DNA from: Rhodamnia argentea
Lineage: Eukaryota; Streptophyta; Magnoliopsida; Myrtales; Myrtaceae
Length of the DNA stretch: 64,000 nt
NCBI RefSeq assembly: GCF_020921035.1
Contig: NC_063153.1
Span: 15,748,001 to 15,812,000, forward strand
Reading direction: 5' to 3'
Position numbers and translations under genes: made by a program. Below are positions 26,201 to 38,227 of the stretch, piece by piece; position 1 is the stretch's first letter; the number at the start of each line of letters is the position of its first letter. The notes below the pieces were generated by a model that was given only the letters and a program-made list of their open reading frames with translations, was not told the DNA's origin and ran no database searches.

Positions 26201-27150
26201 CAAAAATTACGAGACTGCCATTCGGTGGTCCCACCACCTCGCCATTTGCCGAGAGAAGCCTCCAGACTTTCCTTTTCTTTTGAATTTTCTTTCTGTGATC
26301 AGATTTTGACTCGCGCCTTCTTTTGAACGACATTGACCATATAGACAAAATTAGTTGACCATACTTTTCCCCTCATTGGTCGAAGTTCCAATCTCACTCA
26401 AACTCCTCTTCCTCCTCCAATTCATGCATATATTTAAATAGAACTAGTTAATAATTATTGGCGACGAAATTGCTGCATCGATCAACCTTGTGCCGAGCTA
26501 ATTAGGAGCCGCAATTACTAATAGTGGGTAGGTACGGAAATAGTTCAATGTGATCATAAAGTATTCTCTATGCCGAATCAACATGATCATAAAGTATTCT
26601 TTGTAGAAAAATGAGGACGATGAGGATGTGGGTGGATCGGTACCCGTTCTAGGGGCGGGACATGCCGTGTCGAGTTTGGATTTCTACTTCACGATTCGTG
26701 CAGCTTTCGAGTTGTGTTCTTGTGTTGGTATCAAAGATCACAACATGTAACGTTGCAATGTGAGATGAGCCTCATTGAGTAAATGTTATGAGGAACGTGA
26801 GAGAGGAAAAAGTCATTCATAAATCAAATTCGAGTAAGTGAAGGTATTGACCATAAATGTTATAGTTTATAAGTGAAAAGTATCATAAAAAACAACAGGA
26901 TAAGAATAGCTAAAAAAAAACATTTCGAATTCAATAAAAACGATGTTAAGAAAATATTCATCAATTTATTTCTTTAAATAAACTAAATACGCGATAATAT
27001 CATGATTTACACATGGAGAACAAAGAAAACAAACGTAACCAAAACGGTCACTAAGAATTAATCATAACAGAGGGAAAACGGTTTAAGAAAAAACCAATAA
27101 AGAGAGAAGAAAAAGGGTTTTTTTGGGAAATTTGGAGATGGGGTGGCCAG
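23283..27150. other. Intergenic DNA between GRV2 and FATB
   Basis: The first few hundred bases are T-rich and should hold the GRV2 3' UTR. No ORF here has a recognisable domain. The part from 24660 to 25110 is less AT-rich and may be decayed transposon coding sequence, but I could not read a domain from it. Confidence 0.5.
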
Positions 27151-27157
27151 TGGCCGC

Positions 27158-27183
27158 CACGTGTCCCCTCTGCATTTATAAAA
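27158..27183 (+). promoter_or_regulatory. G-box and TATA box of FATB
   Basis: A perfect G-box CACGTG (27158-27163) stands about 12 bases before TTTATAAAAA (TATA, about 27174-27183). Transcription would then start near 27210. G-boxes bind bZIP and bHLH factors in plants; which factor acts here is unknown. Confidence 0.6.
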
Positions 27184-27234
27184 AATGTCGCTGGACGCCA
27201 AATACCTGCCACCCACCTTTCCGCTGGCCCTAAG

Positions 27235-27235
27235 A

Positions 27236-27267
<32 letters not shown>

Positions 27268-27374
27268 TTTTCCCAGAAAAAGTTCGAAACCGCTGTGACA
27301 GAAGGAAAGATAACGAAGGAAAACTCGCATTTCGCAAGCTTCCCAAAGCGTCCTCTCTCTCTCTCTCTCTCTCT
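27235..27374 (+). repeat. Two (CT)n tracts in the predicted FATB leader
   Basis: Uninterrupted CT runs occur at about 27235-27263 and 27352-27374, just downstream of the TATA box. Pyrimidine tracts of this kind are common in plant 5' UTRs and are polymorphic microsatellites. Confidence 0.8.
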
Positions 27375-27508
27375 CGCTGATTTGCTATCACGCCTCTCCC
27401 TCTCTCTCTCTAGCCCTGGTTTCACCTGCTCGAAAGTCCACTTTGTTTGGTGAAAAAAGTCTTTTTTTTTTTCCTCCTCGCATTAGCCCAGCCGTGCGTT
27501 TCTCGAAG

Positions 27509-28361
27509 GTACGGGTAATGCCTGCATTTTCTCGCTCGAATTTTCCCTTTTTTTCCCCTTGTCCTGTCTGTTGATCTCGGCTTTGTTTGTTTCTCTGCGG
27601 GACGGAGAAAACCCATTATAGTTGGAAGGTGGGAGGATGATTTGGTGTTATCATCTGTTCTGGGTCTGTGGGGATTTGTGAAATCCTCTTTAGCTTTCTC
27701 GATTGTTGGGTATCGATTCGAATGTGGCATTTTAATGGATCGAGATGATTTTTACGTGGATCTATTCTCTTTTTTTCTTCTTTTTTTGTCCTTCTTTGTT
27801 TGGAGGTTAGATCTGCTGGGTTTTTCGTTTCATCCTGCGTTCGTATTGTGAATAATTTACACAAGTTTTGGCGTCCCATTTATTATCATTTTCTATATAC
27901 TGTGTCGACGGCAGATTAGCGCGTTTTGTGGATGCTGATTTCTGTGAGTTCGTATATTGGGAGAAAAGTGGGAAACAGACGCCATATGCTCCGTGTGATC
28001 GAATTTAAAATTGAAAGCAAAACTAAGGACCCATAAGAGAAAAACTGAGAGGGAGCCAAAGCCGGAAATCGCGTGGATCTCAGAAGCTCCTTGTTTGGTG
28101 GGTGCTTAAATCTTTTTGGTGATGGTGTTTATGAAATTTTGAAACTTGGTTTTACTAGTTTGAGAGTTTTTCCTTTTTTTTTTTTTTGAATTATATTTAT
28201 TCACGAGACACTTTGATTGGATTATCAGCATATTTAGTGGCATCTTGTTCCAGAAGAAGTTGGCATCTTGATACTTGATTTTTTTCCCACTGATTCTTTT
28301 GAAAAAAAATTCGGATATGATATCTAAAGTATTCTTATTCCAAATGTTGGCTTTCTTGCAG
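27509..28361 (+). other. Probable 5'-UTR intron of FATB
   Basis: A donor AAG|GTACGG at 27509 and an acceptor TTTCTTGCAG|AG ending at 28361 bracket a T-rich 853-bp stretch. Without this intron the leader would contain several upstream ATGs; with it, the spliced leader appears free of them. FATB genes with a leader intron are known from other dicots. The model is inferred, not shown by transcripts. Confidence 0.6.
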
Positions 28362-28492
28362 AGGGTCCGTGCCAGTATTTACTTATTCTGCTGAGGCCTG
28401 CACGGATTGTGCCGGTTGTGTGACATTTATTCGATTACTTAGCTGCAGTAGGGCTCTGATCTGTGAACCTGCTTGTTTAAAAGTTAAAGGTC

Positions 28493-31400
28493 ATGGTTGC
28501 CACCACTGCTGCTTCTGCTTTTTTTCCAGTTCCTTCACCTGAACCGGTCGCGAAATCAACCAAATCTGGAAATGGACCTGCCAAATTGGGAATGTCGAAG
28601 TCAGATTCTGGTTCTGGGGCCTTGCAGGTGAAGGCAAATGCGCAGGCCCCTCAGAAAATAAATGGTACTTCTGTTGGTTTGGCAACACTTCCTGGGATTG
28701 TCAAGGATGAGGGTAATAGGCCATCCACCGCACCTAGGACTTTTATCAACCAATTGCCTGATTGGAGTATGCTACTTGCTGCTATTACTACGGTATTCTT
28801 GGCAGCGGAAAAGCAATGGATGATGCTTGACTGGAAACCAAAGAGGCCAGATGTGCTTGTTGACCCATTTGGTTTAGGGAGAATTGTCCAGGATGGCCTT
28901 GTTTACACACAGAATTTTTCTATTAGGTCGTATGAAATAGGGGCTGATCGTACAGCATCCATAGACACGTTAATGAATCACTTGCAGGTAGACTTTCCCA
29001 GCTTAGTAATATGGTTCAACAACTTCTTTCTCCCGTAGAACGTATTTGTTGACTGTTTTAGTTATCAATCTTGCTAATAAAAGAAGCAGCTCTGCACATT
29101 GCACTTTTAGTTGTTTGTGCATTTTTTTCACTAGCATGTATCGTTTTACACTTGTGTCAACTTTGTTGCCTTTTCATGTTATAATAAGCTTTGTTTTATG
29201 GAATTTCAGGAAACGGCTCTCAATCATGTCAAGTCTGCTGGGCTTCTTGATGATGGCTTTGGTTCAACCCCTGAGATGTACAAGAGGAATCTAATATGGG
29301 TTGTTGCCAAAATGCAGGTTTTGGTAAATCGCTACCCTGCCTGGTGAGTAGCCACTGTATTTGATTAATTGTGCTGTTGGATTCTCATTGCATGTGTGGC
29401 TTTTGATTTCTCTAAAGAACCTTCTCTGTCAATCTGGCTTTGATATTTGAGGTTCTGGTTGGTTGTTTCTAGTTTGTATTTGCTTGTTGTGGAGTGCACT
29501 ATGTCCGTATTGTGGCGGGCAATAGTGTAAGCACTGAGTTAATACTTCAGAACAAAGTGGTGTTGTAATGCACATGTTGAAAGTTTTTTGGTCGATACAT
29601 GTTGAAAGGTTAACATTGACATTTTTAGCACTCATAGGTGGCAGTGTCCCGAGAGAGTTGAAATGTATTTGAAATGTGGACTTAAATTTCGAAAATTATG
29701 CAACCAGTATCTTGACTATTCCTGTGGTTTTCACATTTTAATTCCCACGGAAAGAAAAATGGAGGAAATGGGCATTCAACCTCTTGTTACAACTATATTT
29801 TAGATAAAGCAGCATTGATTCTGCAGTGAAGTATGCTATTAAATTAGCTTGTTGATGTTGTTTTTTTGTCATTTCACGATGATGCTTGCTTGAGGAAGTT
29901 ATGAATATGCTGGCTAATTCTCAAGATTTACTTGTTGACCTTTAAAAGTGTGACGAGATTATATATTAGTATGGAAACTAGTGGTAGCTTTATACAATTT
30001 TAGGAGTTTACGATTTTATATGAGCAACTGATAGGGCTATGTGCATCTCTATTGCAGGGGGGATGTGGTTCAAGTAGATACCTGGGTCTCTGGGTCGGGG
30101 AAGAATGGTATGCGGCGAGATTGGCGTGTACGTGACTGCAAAACTGGAGAAACTTTAACAAGAGCCTCCAGGTGGGAGTTTTGTTTTAAGTTTAGTTCTA
30201 TTGTGCTTTGCATTTGATTTCAGTTTATGTAACCTTATGTTCTGCCTTTTATGACTCGCAGTTTGTGGGTGATGATGAATAAGAAAACCAGAAAATTGTC
30301 CAAAATTCCGGAAGAAGTTCGAGAAGAAATAGAACCTTATTTTCTGAATTCTGCCCCAGTCGTGGAGGAGGATGACCGGAGACTACCAAAATTAGATGAC
30401 AACACAGCAGACTTTATACGCACTGGTTTAACAGTATGTTAACTGGCTATGAAGTTAATGCATTGATGAACTTCTGACTCCCTATAAACAATTTTATCTG
30501 CTCTTTCTTCAGCCTCGATGGAATGATTTAGATGTCAACCAGCATGTTAACAATGTGAAGTACATCGGCTGGATACTCGAGGTAAAATGACTTGGCTAAT
30601 TAATTGCTTTGACTACCGACCTTTTGTTATTCATCTCCTTTTGGTTCTTCATCCGCTTGCTTTTGTAGCTTTTCTTGGTTGCATTGTCCAATTATGGTAG
30701 CATTTGTTGGACTGGCTGTTTCATGCTGATACGCTATAAGTTAACTCTATATTGACTATAGTTACCAAAACTTTATTTAAGTCGGGTGGTGATTTTATTG
30801 GACAGGTGATTGTGCATATACCCTGTGAGGTTTGCTGGGTTACCTTAGTATTTTAGATGATTATATTTCATCAGGAGAAACCCAGGTCTAATTTTATTTT
30901 TGAATTGAACATTGTTTTGGATCAGATTGAAATATCCTTTGGGATTATGACCACACCCATGATCTGAGTCACCACAGCACGGCATTGCTGTTTTCCCATA
31001 TTTTTTGCTTTTTTGTCTTTCATCAATCTTAATTTTTTCTTTGCAATGCTTAATTGGTGCTTTGCTTTTGTCTTGAGGTGTTGTACTACCGGGAAAGTGT
31101 TGATTGATCATAGAGGAAAAAAAATGCAATATCATCCATCATTTAAGGCCACTTTTTAAATTATATATCGAGATTACAACATATGCCTCGACTTAGCAAC
31201 TTGTTTTGTTAGTTTCGCCTTCAGTCAGTCAATCTGTTATGGGAATTGCTATGAGTTACATCTTTGTCCTTTGGTTCATGCTATGAAGTTCGTTGGTTTT
31301 AAATGATGTGGCGGTTTCGTTGGTTTTAAATGATGTGGTGGTTTCTGCAGAGTGCTCCACCAGAAATCCTGGAGAGCCATGAGATCTCAGCCCTGACATT

Positions 31401-31620
31401 GGAGTACAGGAGGGAATGTGGTAGGGACAGCGTGCTCCAGTCGCTGACTGCAATCTCTGGCAATCGGGACGGTGACCTTAAAAGTTGCGGTGAAGTTGAG
31501 TGCCAGCATCTGCTTCGACTTGAAAATGGGGCTGAAATCGTGAGGGGAAGGACCGAGTGGCGGCCCAAATACTCGAGCAACTGTGGAGTTGCTGGTGAGG
31601 TGCCGGCGGAAAGTGCTTAA
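28493..31620 (+). CDS. FATB: Palmitoyl/saturated acyl-ACP thioesterase FATB, plastid
   Basis: Six exons (28493-28987, 29210-29343, 30058-30171, 30262-30433, 30513-30581, 31351-31620) give 417 aa, a normal FATB length. The Ser/Ala-rich N terminus is a plastid transit peptide, followed by the FATB signature LPDWSMLLAAITTVFLAAE and the two hot-dog domains. Active-site residues are present: Asp312, Asn314 and His316 in NDLDVNQHVNN, then Glu350 and Cys351 in EYRRECGRDS, with the spacing known from characterised FATB enzymes. It releases free saturated fatty acids (mainly 16:0) from acyl carrier protein in the stroma, ending chain elongation and supplying palmitate for membrane lipids, wax and cutin. 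Substrate preference is inferred from family membership only. Confidence 0.96.
31291..31344 (+). repeat. 27-bp tandem duplication at the last FATB splice acceptor
   Basis: Two units (31291-31317 and 31318-31344) differ at a single base and end six bases before the acceptor AG of exon 6. The repeat increases the distance from any upstream branch point or duplicates it, without altering the exon. Confidence 0.85.
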
Positions 31621-32400
31621 TATTCTGAGTTATTCGTAGAGGGATGGAATTAGCAGTATTTGTTCATTGCTTGTGTAAAGTTATGTGCTACTTTCTCAGA
31701 TGTTTCTGGTTTCTTATCACTCTCTATACATCTAATTTGATGCCTGAAATCCAAGTCCACTGTAAATTGTATGTTCTACTCTCCGTTTTGAGCTTTAGCT
31801 ATATAAGTCTTAAGAGTATCGATGTTTGGGAACATGATATGTATCTATTCCTATTTGTTTTGTTATACTTGGTATTCTAATGACTGTGAGCTTCATCAGC
31901 TTCAAGTTCTACAAAACCAGATCTCTCTCTCTCTCCATTGCGAAACTTGTGAGGACTCTTAATGGAGATGTCGGCCGACCATCGCATCGGCTTGGCTAGG
32001 GACACAGAGTTCCATTTGGGAACTCAAATGGGTTGCTGTCATTCCATTTGTTCTCAAGATTCGATCTATGACTCAAAACACAGTGAGGAGGACAGGAACA
32101 TTAACAAAGGCTTGAGGTTTGAGTTCATGGAAATGACTTCATCTTCATCGCAAATGGAACCTTGTGTCCATTTGTGGGATCTTCTCGGTTGTTTCTTCAT
32201 TCTGTATCTATCCATATTTTCTCGTTAACCACTTTGTATGTGTCGATTTGAGAAACTATCTACACGTTCCATTTCTGTCATGTATTATTAACTTCATTTG
32301 CAACTCACATTGGACATGTGTCTTCATTTGCAAAATTGTAACCGCACAGTAGAAAAGGAATCCCACTCCAATGAATTGGACAGCCTAAAATGAGATTTCA
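31621..32400. other. FATB 3' UTR and intergenic DNA
   Basis: No supported gene. Small open frames at 31962-32228 and nearby have no recognisable features. A short TCTCTCTC run is at about 31921-31935. Confidence 0.5.
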
Positions 32401-32421
32401 TTTCATCAAAAATGACAAAAA

Positions 32422-32790
32422 TGGTTCTTGAACTTTGGCTTAATATATAATGTCATTTTTGAACTTTTAATTTATTCAATGTGGTCCTTGAACTTATGCC
32501 TATTGTGCAACTTTAAATTTATTCAATGTGGTCCCTGAATTTACGGTGCACGATCAATTTAGTCCATGTTCAATATTGTCCTCCATTAATTCAAGTTTAG
32601 AGATAACATTAAACATTTTAAAATAGTCCAATGATTATATTGTATATGTACTAAAAATTTAGAGATCATATTAAATAAATTAAAAGTTCATGAATAACAT
32701 TGCACATTGGGATAAATTTTAGAGGCTATATTGAATAAATTAAAAGTTTAAAGATGATATTACACATTGAGCCAAAGTTCATGAATCACG
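32422..32790. mobile_element. Foldback MITE with arms of roughly 90-100 bp
   Basis: The left part (about 32422-32512), with TTGAACTTTGGCT and AACTTTTAATTTATTCAAT, is repeated inverted in the right part (about 32690-32790) as ATTGAATAAATTAAAAGTTT and AGCCAAAGTTCATGAA. The left arm also contains a direct repeat of its TTATTCAATGTGGTCC block. There is no coding capacity. Exact ends and target duplication are not resolved. Confidence 0.75.
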
Positions 32791-33891
32791 TGTAAATATC
32801 CATTCATGATTCCATGGCCATGAACCATAGACGGCCTAAAAGTTCTATAAATCTTTATGTTCATTTTTATAAATTTCCATCAAATCTCTCTTTTGGCAAA
32901 ACCCAAATTGGTCATTCGAAATACATCTCTCGATCGCATCAACCCAGGCTCATTAATCTTCCAAAAAATCTTATTGTGTGTCTCATCAACTTAATGATTT
33001 TTGCAGAAAAGTTGTTTAGGAAAATACTTGCTGTTGATTGATAGTCTTCCCAACTCCATAAATTAACTACATTATTTCTCTCAAATTGAAAGGTCCCATC
33101 CCAATATAGAAAGAGGTACTTCTGAGTCCCACAACAGCAGCTAAACCTCAAATTTCAGACGACTACTTACCAGCAAGAAATGACTCCAACCCAACTGCTG
33201 CATGTGACATGAGACACATCTCCAGCTCTACAACATCCAAGCCTTAGGCAGACATCTTTCAAAGGTTTCATAATCATCTTGTCTGTCCTGGACTCTTGTG
33301 CCACCACTTTCTTGCCTCCCCATTTGCAAACCCCTATTTATTTCCCGCCTTTTACTTGGCCACATTTCCAAAAGCAAAAGGGAAAACCCACAGCAATAAT
33401 GCTTCTTGTCTTCTTTTTGAAAGGGTGTAGAAGTACTATTGAGGTTCGACGATTCACATCACAAAGTTTAAAGAGCTACATAGAAGCTGAGCATTTCACT
33501 AGCTACTCATATTAGACGCTTCATCGTTTTATAGTTTATTAGACAACTGGGTCTTGTTAAAGAGTGTTCTGTTAAGCATATTGACATGGAAATATTTCGT
33601 GATCTCCAACGCATTGATTACATGTAACACGATAAAAAACAGTGCAATGGAAATAATAAACTTTCCTTAATGGAACCTTTGATGACCAAATCAAAATAAC
33701 GTAACGCATTTTGCTAGTCACTCTTGAGTTATACGGAATTTGTCCACAGGCCTATCTAAAATTCTTTTGTCGATACAAGATTATATTAGTTTTGCGCTTA
33801 ATTACCAAATTTGCGCATTATATTGCACCATATTCCTTTCTCTGAAAATTAATTTTCGCAATGTCGACTTGATAATTTAAAGGGTCATTAT

Positions 33892-34277
33892 TGTTAGGAT
33901 TCGATGTACAAATCACAATGAAGTAAAGAGTAAAAAATCTAGAAAAAGAAATCCAGATACAAGATTTTATACCGATTCCCTCTTAAATTAGGGTTACGTC
34001 TAGCGGAAGATTCCTTTAAAATTTGCACCTCGCACCTCTCGTTACATCACTCAATTACAAGCGAAAAAGAATATATATATATATAACAATAGCTATTTAT
34101 AGGTCCAAGCCCAAACTACTAATGAAAAATTATTGTCTCAAACTATAAAAACCCTCTCGTGTCCAAGGGAGCTGCCCCTTGAAACCCCCGCCGAGACAGC
34201 TTCTTCGGACCCCCATGCTTTCCTGTCGATGGGGAGTATAAACCACACCCCAATAGTTATGGTCTTTTACCCTAACA
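33892..34277. mobile_element. LTR-like element with TGTTAGG...CCTAACA ends
   Basis: The segment begins TGTTAGG and ends with the exact inverse CCTAACA, like many plant LTRs. Inside are an (AT)n tract near 34070 and a C/G-richer block near 34150-34230. The flanking five bases (ATTAT and TTTCT) do not match, so a target duplication is not shown and the right boundary may be wrong. Confidence 0.4.
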
Positions 34278-37260
34278 TTTCTTATATTTGAGTAATTTTA
34301 CTTCAACCAGTTTCTTCTTTACCATCCCTCTCTCCCTTCCACATAAATAATGTAGTTTCTATACTATATCTAGTTAACAAATAGTAAAGTTTAAGGCTTC
34401 CATGTGGTGGTAAAACGAAGTATTCTCAAGAATGTACCTTATCTTCTGGTGCTTGGCATGATTTGGAAAACATGGTGAAGATAGAGATTTTTCCTGGCCA
34501 ATGAAAAACATATTTTCCAAAAGTTCAAGTCATTTTGTGGACAGCGCTTGAAACTTATGACTTGTGAATCACATCTTCATTGTCCAATCACCACTTCCGC
34601 CACTGCTAGGGTGTAATCTAGTCAGATTATTACTCGAGCCCAACTCGATTTGACTCGCTTACATAAGGCTCAAAAGTTGACTTGAGCTCGAGTTTTTAAG
34701 CTTCAGCTGAGTGTGCTTATTCGAGTTGAATCCAATGTGCCCGATGACTTGGTTATGACAAAAAGACGTTTCCATTCTAATTTTAGTAAGATTCATAATG
34801 ATATTCCATTGCAAAAAATACAAATAAAAATATAGTCTAAATCGGGTAAGGCTAGGACCTATTTATTGATGGCAAAGTAAATTTGGAAGATTGTTGTTCA
34901 TGTATGTTTTATAAAATGTATTTAAAAATCGCAACAAAAATAAAAGCACCATCTGTTTAATTCTATCTGCAACCTATTAGAATAAATTATTTCGAGATGG
35001 TTATGAAGAATTAATTCATTTTTTAGTTACACGAGTTTAACTTGGAATAAAAAAGAATTGAGCTGAATTTTTTGACTTTTGAGAAATGGGGTTTCAACCC
35101 AGAACAGCTAGCTAAAATGTTGGCTTATTTAGAGCCTTAATCAACGACAATAGCCCCCATGTTATCGCCTCGCCCGACCACCTTTTATTACCAGAGTCAT
35201 CACTGTCCTCGATGTCGTCGGCACCACTGTCACTAGCAACCCCACCCCTACCACCATCGCCGCCGGTCGTTGGCATCGCTACCATCAAATACTTGCCGTC
35301 CTTCATTCGACATCACACCACCAGCCGCCCCGTCGCCACCATGGCCGACGTCTCCTATCACACATCGGATACCAAAATATGACCTTGAGTGGACTCTTTT
35401 CCATGGAGACATCTTGTGATGCGAACACCTTTCAAAGACAAAAAAAATAAAAAATAAAATAAAGGACAATAGTGAGAGATTGTATTGGTGACTAGCTCTA
35501 GTGGTCTTGTTCAACTGCTAACAAGAATAGATTCTCTCTTTCGACTGGAAACTGCTTACCAATTGTAAAAATCAGAATATTCATCAAGGGAGGTGCTATT
35601 TCTACTCTCATTTTGGCTAAGGCACTCGTTTTTGCTAATTAACTTACTAAAATACCCTTCTCTTTCTTCAATTAAATATTTTTTTTTTGTATCAGGCTAA
35701 TCCACAAATCTACCTTTATTTTTAGTCGATCTTGATAAAAACGGAAGAGTAAAATTGATCACAAAATGGAAAAGATTAATTTGTTAAAAGCGTAATAAAA
35801 TGTCGAACATATTTGTATTTAGATATGTATTAACAAAGGATAAACACAAAGGAAAAAAAACATGAAATTTCGTGTTGATCGACTCTTGGTATAAAGAAAA
35901 GAATTAATATTGATTGTAAATTCAATCTCATAGCAAGTGGATCAACTTATAGGAGTTTGAAAATGCAAAATGTGTAAATAAATTTTCAACACTATCTTGC
36001 AATTCATATTAAAATGTGAAACAAAGTACAAATAAGCAATAATTATACTAGATTTTAAATTTCAACTTTGTAATAAATTTTTCTTCAAACTATTTCATAA
36101 AAAATAGATAGTTAGTTGTATGTTCATAAGCCGTTATAACTAGAAATTTCTAACATTTTATATAACTTTTCTACTTAAAAGCATGAGATCATAAATTAAG
36201 AATAACCAACTTCTCTAGGAAAGGTGATAACATGATGCATTATAGAATGATTTTTATTGGGTGTAATTTGACATTTATATTGTGAATTTGATATTTAAAA
36301 GGGAAAAAAGAAATAAAGGCAGTTATGTTGGTTAAGTTGATAAAAAAAATATAATAACTTGAAGAGAGAAGGATATTTTGGTCTATTGATTGAAAAGAAG
36401 AGTGCCTTATCTAAGACGGGAGTGAAAATAGCGCCGCTCATTTATCAATTCAAATTAGCATGTATAATACGTAGGTTTGAGAAAAATGTAAGAGATCAAA
36501 GTATCTTGGGCCGATCTCATGACTCAATCCGGAATTTGATTGATTAGAAAAACTATGGTGAAAATCCATTGATTCTTCTAGTGTCTAAATGGATGATAAA
36601 TTTACAAGTTTACTAGCTCGAAAATCGACGATGTTCATGAACTTATAGATCCATTTAACCGCTTAACTGCTGTGGAACCAGGCCCTAGATTGCAACTGTA
36701 ACCCCGGCCACAAAATGTCAAGATTACCCTTTACACTCATGACTAGCTGGCTTTGGATTCTTCAAGAGATAATATAGTAAGTGACAATATACTCCGTCAC
36801 AGATTAATTGTACAGAAAAATGCTTACATTAATCTGCAACGGTAGTACCGGACCCCAGTCTTATCATCATTATGCAGTCTTTTAATTCCAAAACTACCCC
36901 TCTCTCTCTCTCTCTCTCCTCTCCTTACTTCTATTTGTTTCTTCTTTTGCTTCTACTCGTTTGGTGGTGTGGTGAGACTGGTGAGTGTCGACAGAGTACC
37001 TGCAACCCCATCTCAAGAAATATATAAAAGACAACCTCTTCATTTGTTTCGACTGAATCGAGGAACCGTAATTGATGTTTCATCATTACAGTTCATGGAG
37101 ATCCAAGACACAAAGATCAAACCTTGAAAAAAAAAAAAAAACGAAAATTTGGAAGCACCCCAAAAGAAATCAAGATCACATGGAAAACAACAACCCACAG
37201 TCCTTCTCAAACCTCAAGAATCGCCCTCCCACTCCATGTGGGGACAGACACCCACCACCC
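34278..37260. other. Intergenic DNA upstream of the PP2A B' gene
   Basis: Mostly AT-rich. A GC-richer low-complexity patch at 35150-35380 (CACC/GCC words) produces spurious open frames rather than a gene and resembles the cores of the foldback elements near the right end of the window. A (CT)n run lies at about 36898-36918. Confidence 0.5.
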
Positions 37261-37269
37261 CCGTGATGA

Positions 37270-37326
37270 TATAAAGCAGAAATGCTTTGTCCATCCCTTC
37301 CTCCTCTCTCTCTCTCTCTCTCTCTG
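37270..37326 (+). promoter_or_regulatory. TATA box and (CT)n initiator region of the PP2A B' gene
   Basis: TATAAAG at 37270-37276 is followed about 30 bases later by a CT run (about 37303-37326), where transcription would begin. The predicted leader is 37300-37445 joined to 38201-38227. Confidence 0.55.
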
Positions 37327-37422
37327 TATTCCGATTTACAAAGAAAGAAAATCTCAAGAAAAGTTGAATCCCGTTTGTATTTCTCTCTTGTCCCAGTGAT
37401 CCGGGTGGTCTCCTTCATTTCC

Positions 37423-37441
37423 ATGTAGCTTCATGGTGTAA
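37423..37441 (+). promoter_or_regulatory. AUG-stop minimal uORF followed by a two-codon uORF
   Basis: The first ATG in the predicted leader is immediately followed by a stop (ATGTAG, 37423-37428). Four bases later comes ATG GTG TAA (37433-37441). The leader intron's donor is at 37446, four bases beyond. No other ATG occurs between the TATA box region and the main start in the spliced model. Confidence 0.6.
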
Positions 37442-37445
37442 GCAG

Positions 37446-37977
37446 GTATTTTCTCCTTGCGCCTCTGTTTCTCTGCATCTTGCTAAAATTTCGATGTTTT
37501 TTCTTTGCCACTGTCGCTTCAGCTGATTCTTGATGTGGGTTTTGGTCAATTTAGAGTCTTGGGCAACATTTTGGGTAGATCTAGTTGTGGTTTTCTGTCT
37601 GAATATCATGTCATCTCAGATCTGAGGTTCTATCCAGGAAAACTTCGCTGAAATGAGGGATTTTTAGAGTGAAATTCGCCTTTTGGGGATGTCATTTCGA
37701 TCTCTTGAGCTTACTGACCTTCACTGAAGTCTTGATCTGCAAATTGTTGGAGTAAAAATTTGGAAACTGACGGGAATTTGGGGAAAGTTTTCATCAATGT
37801 GATTCTAATTTTGTTCAACTATGTTACAGAATAAAAGTGATTGAGCCCCTTCTCGACATAATCACCTGCACGAGTTTGGCTTCTGTTTTTCGTACCATAA
37901 TTGCCATCTTGATGAACTTAAACATTGAACCTTAAAAGATCCATTCAAGAGATGCATATCATGACAGAACAGACTCT

Positions 37978-38013
<36 letters not shown>

Positions 38014-38200
38014 TGCAACTGTGAGAAGGATCTCAGATATAAAGCTCTGATAGTATTTGATGTTGTGCAATAGATTTAGCGGATCTATATGTCCAATCCT
38101 CTTGGTGAGAAATGCTTTGTCTATTAGGTCCTGCTGTTTGTCTTTTTTCCATTGCATTTCTTGCTCTGAATTGGCTAATCAACTTATAACCCTATTCCAG
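37446..38200 (+). other. Probable 5'-UTR intron of the PP2A B' gene
   Basis: Donor AAGCAG|GTATTT and acceptor CTATTCCAG|GCG enclose 755 bp. A long CT microsatellite (about 37975-38011) lies within it. The downstream leader piece (38201-38227) has no ATG before the coding start. Inferred from splice signals only. Confidence 0.6.
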
Positions 38201-38227
38201 GCGTCAAAAGCATATTCAGTTGTCACA

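Noticed and set aside
27051..27425. Arg/Glu-rich open frames on the minus strand
   Set aside because: They are translations of the CT microsatellites in the FATB leader.
35112..35514. GC-rich open frames on the minus strand with Gly/Asp-rich translation
   Set aside because: Low-complexity composition, no domain, and similar to the cores of foldback repeats; not a gene.
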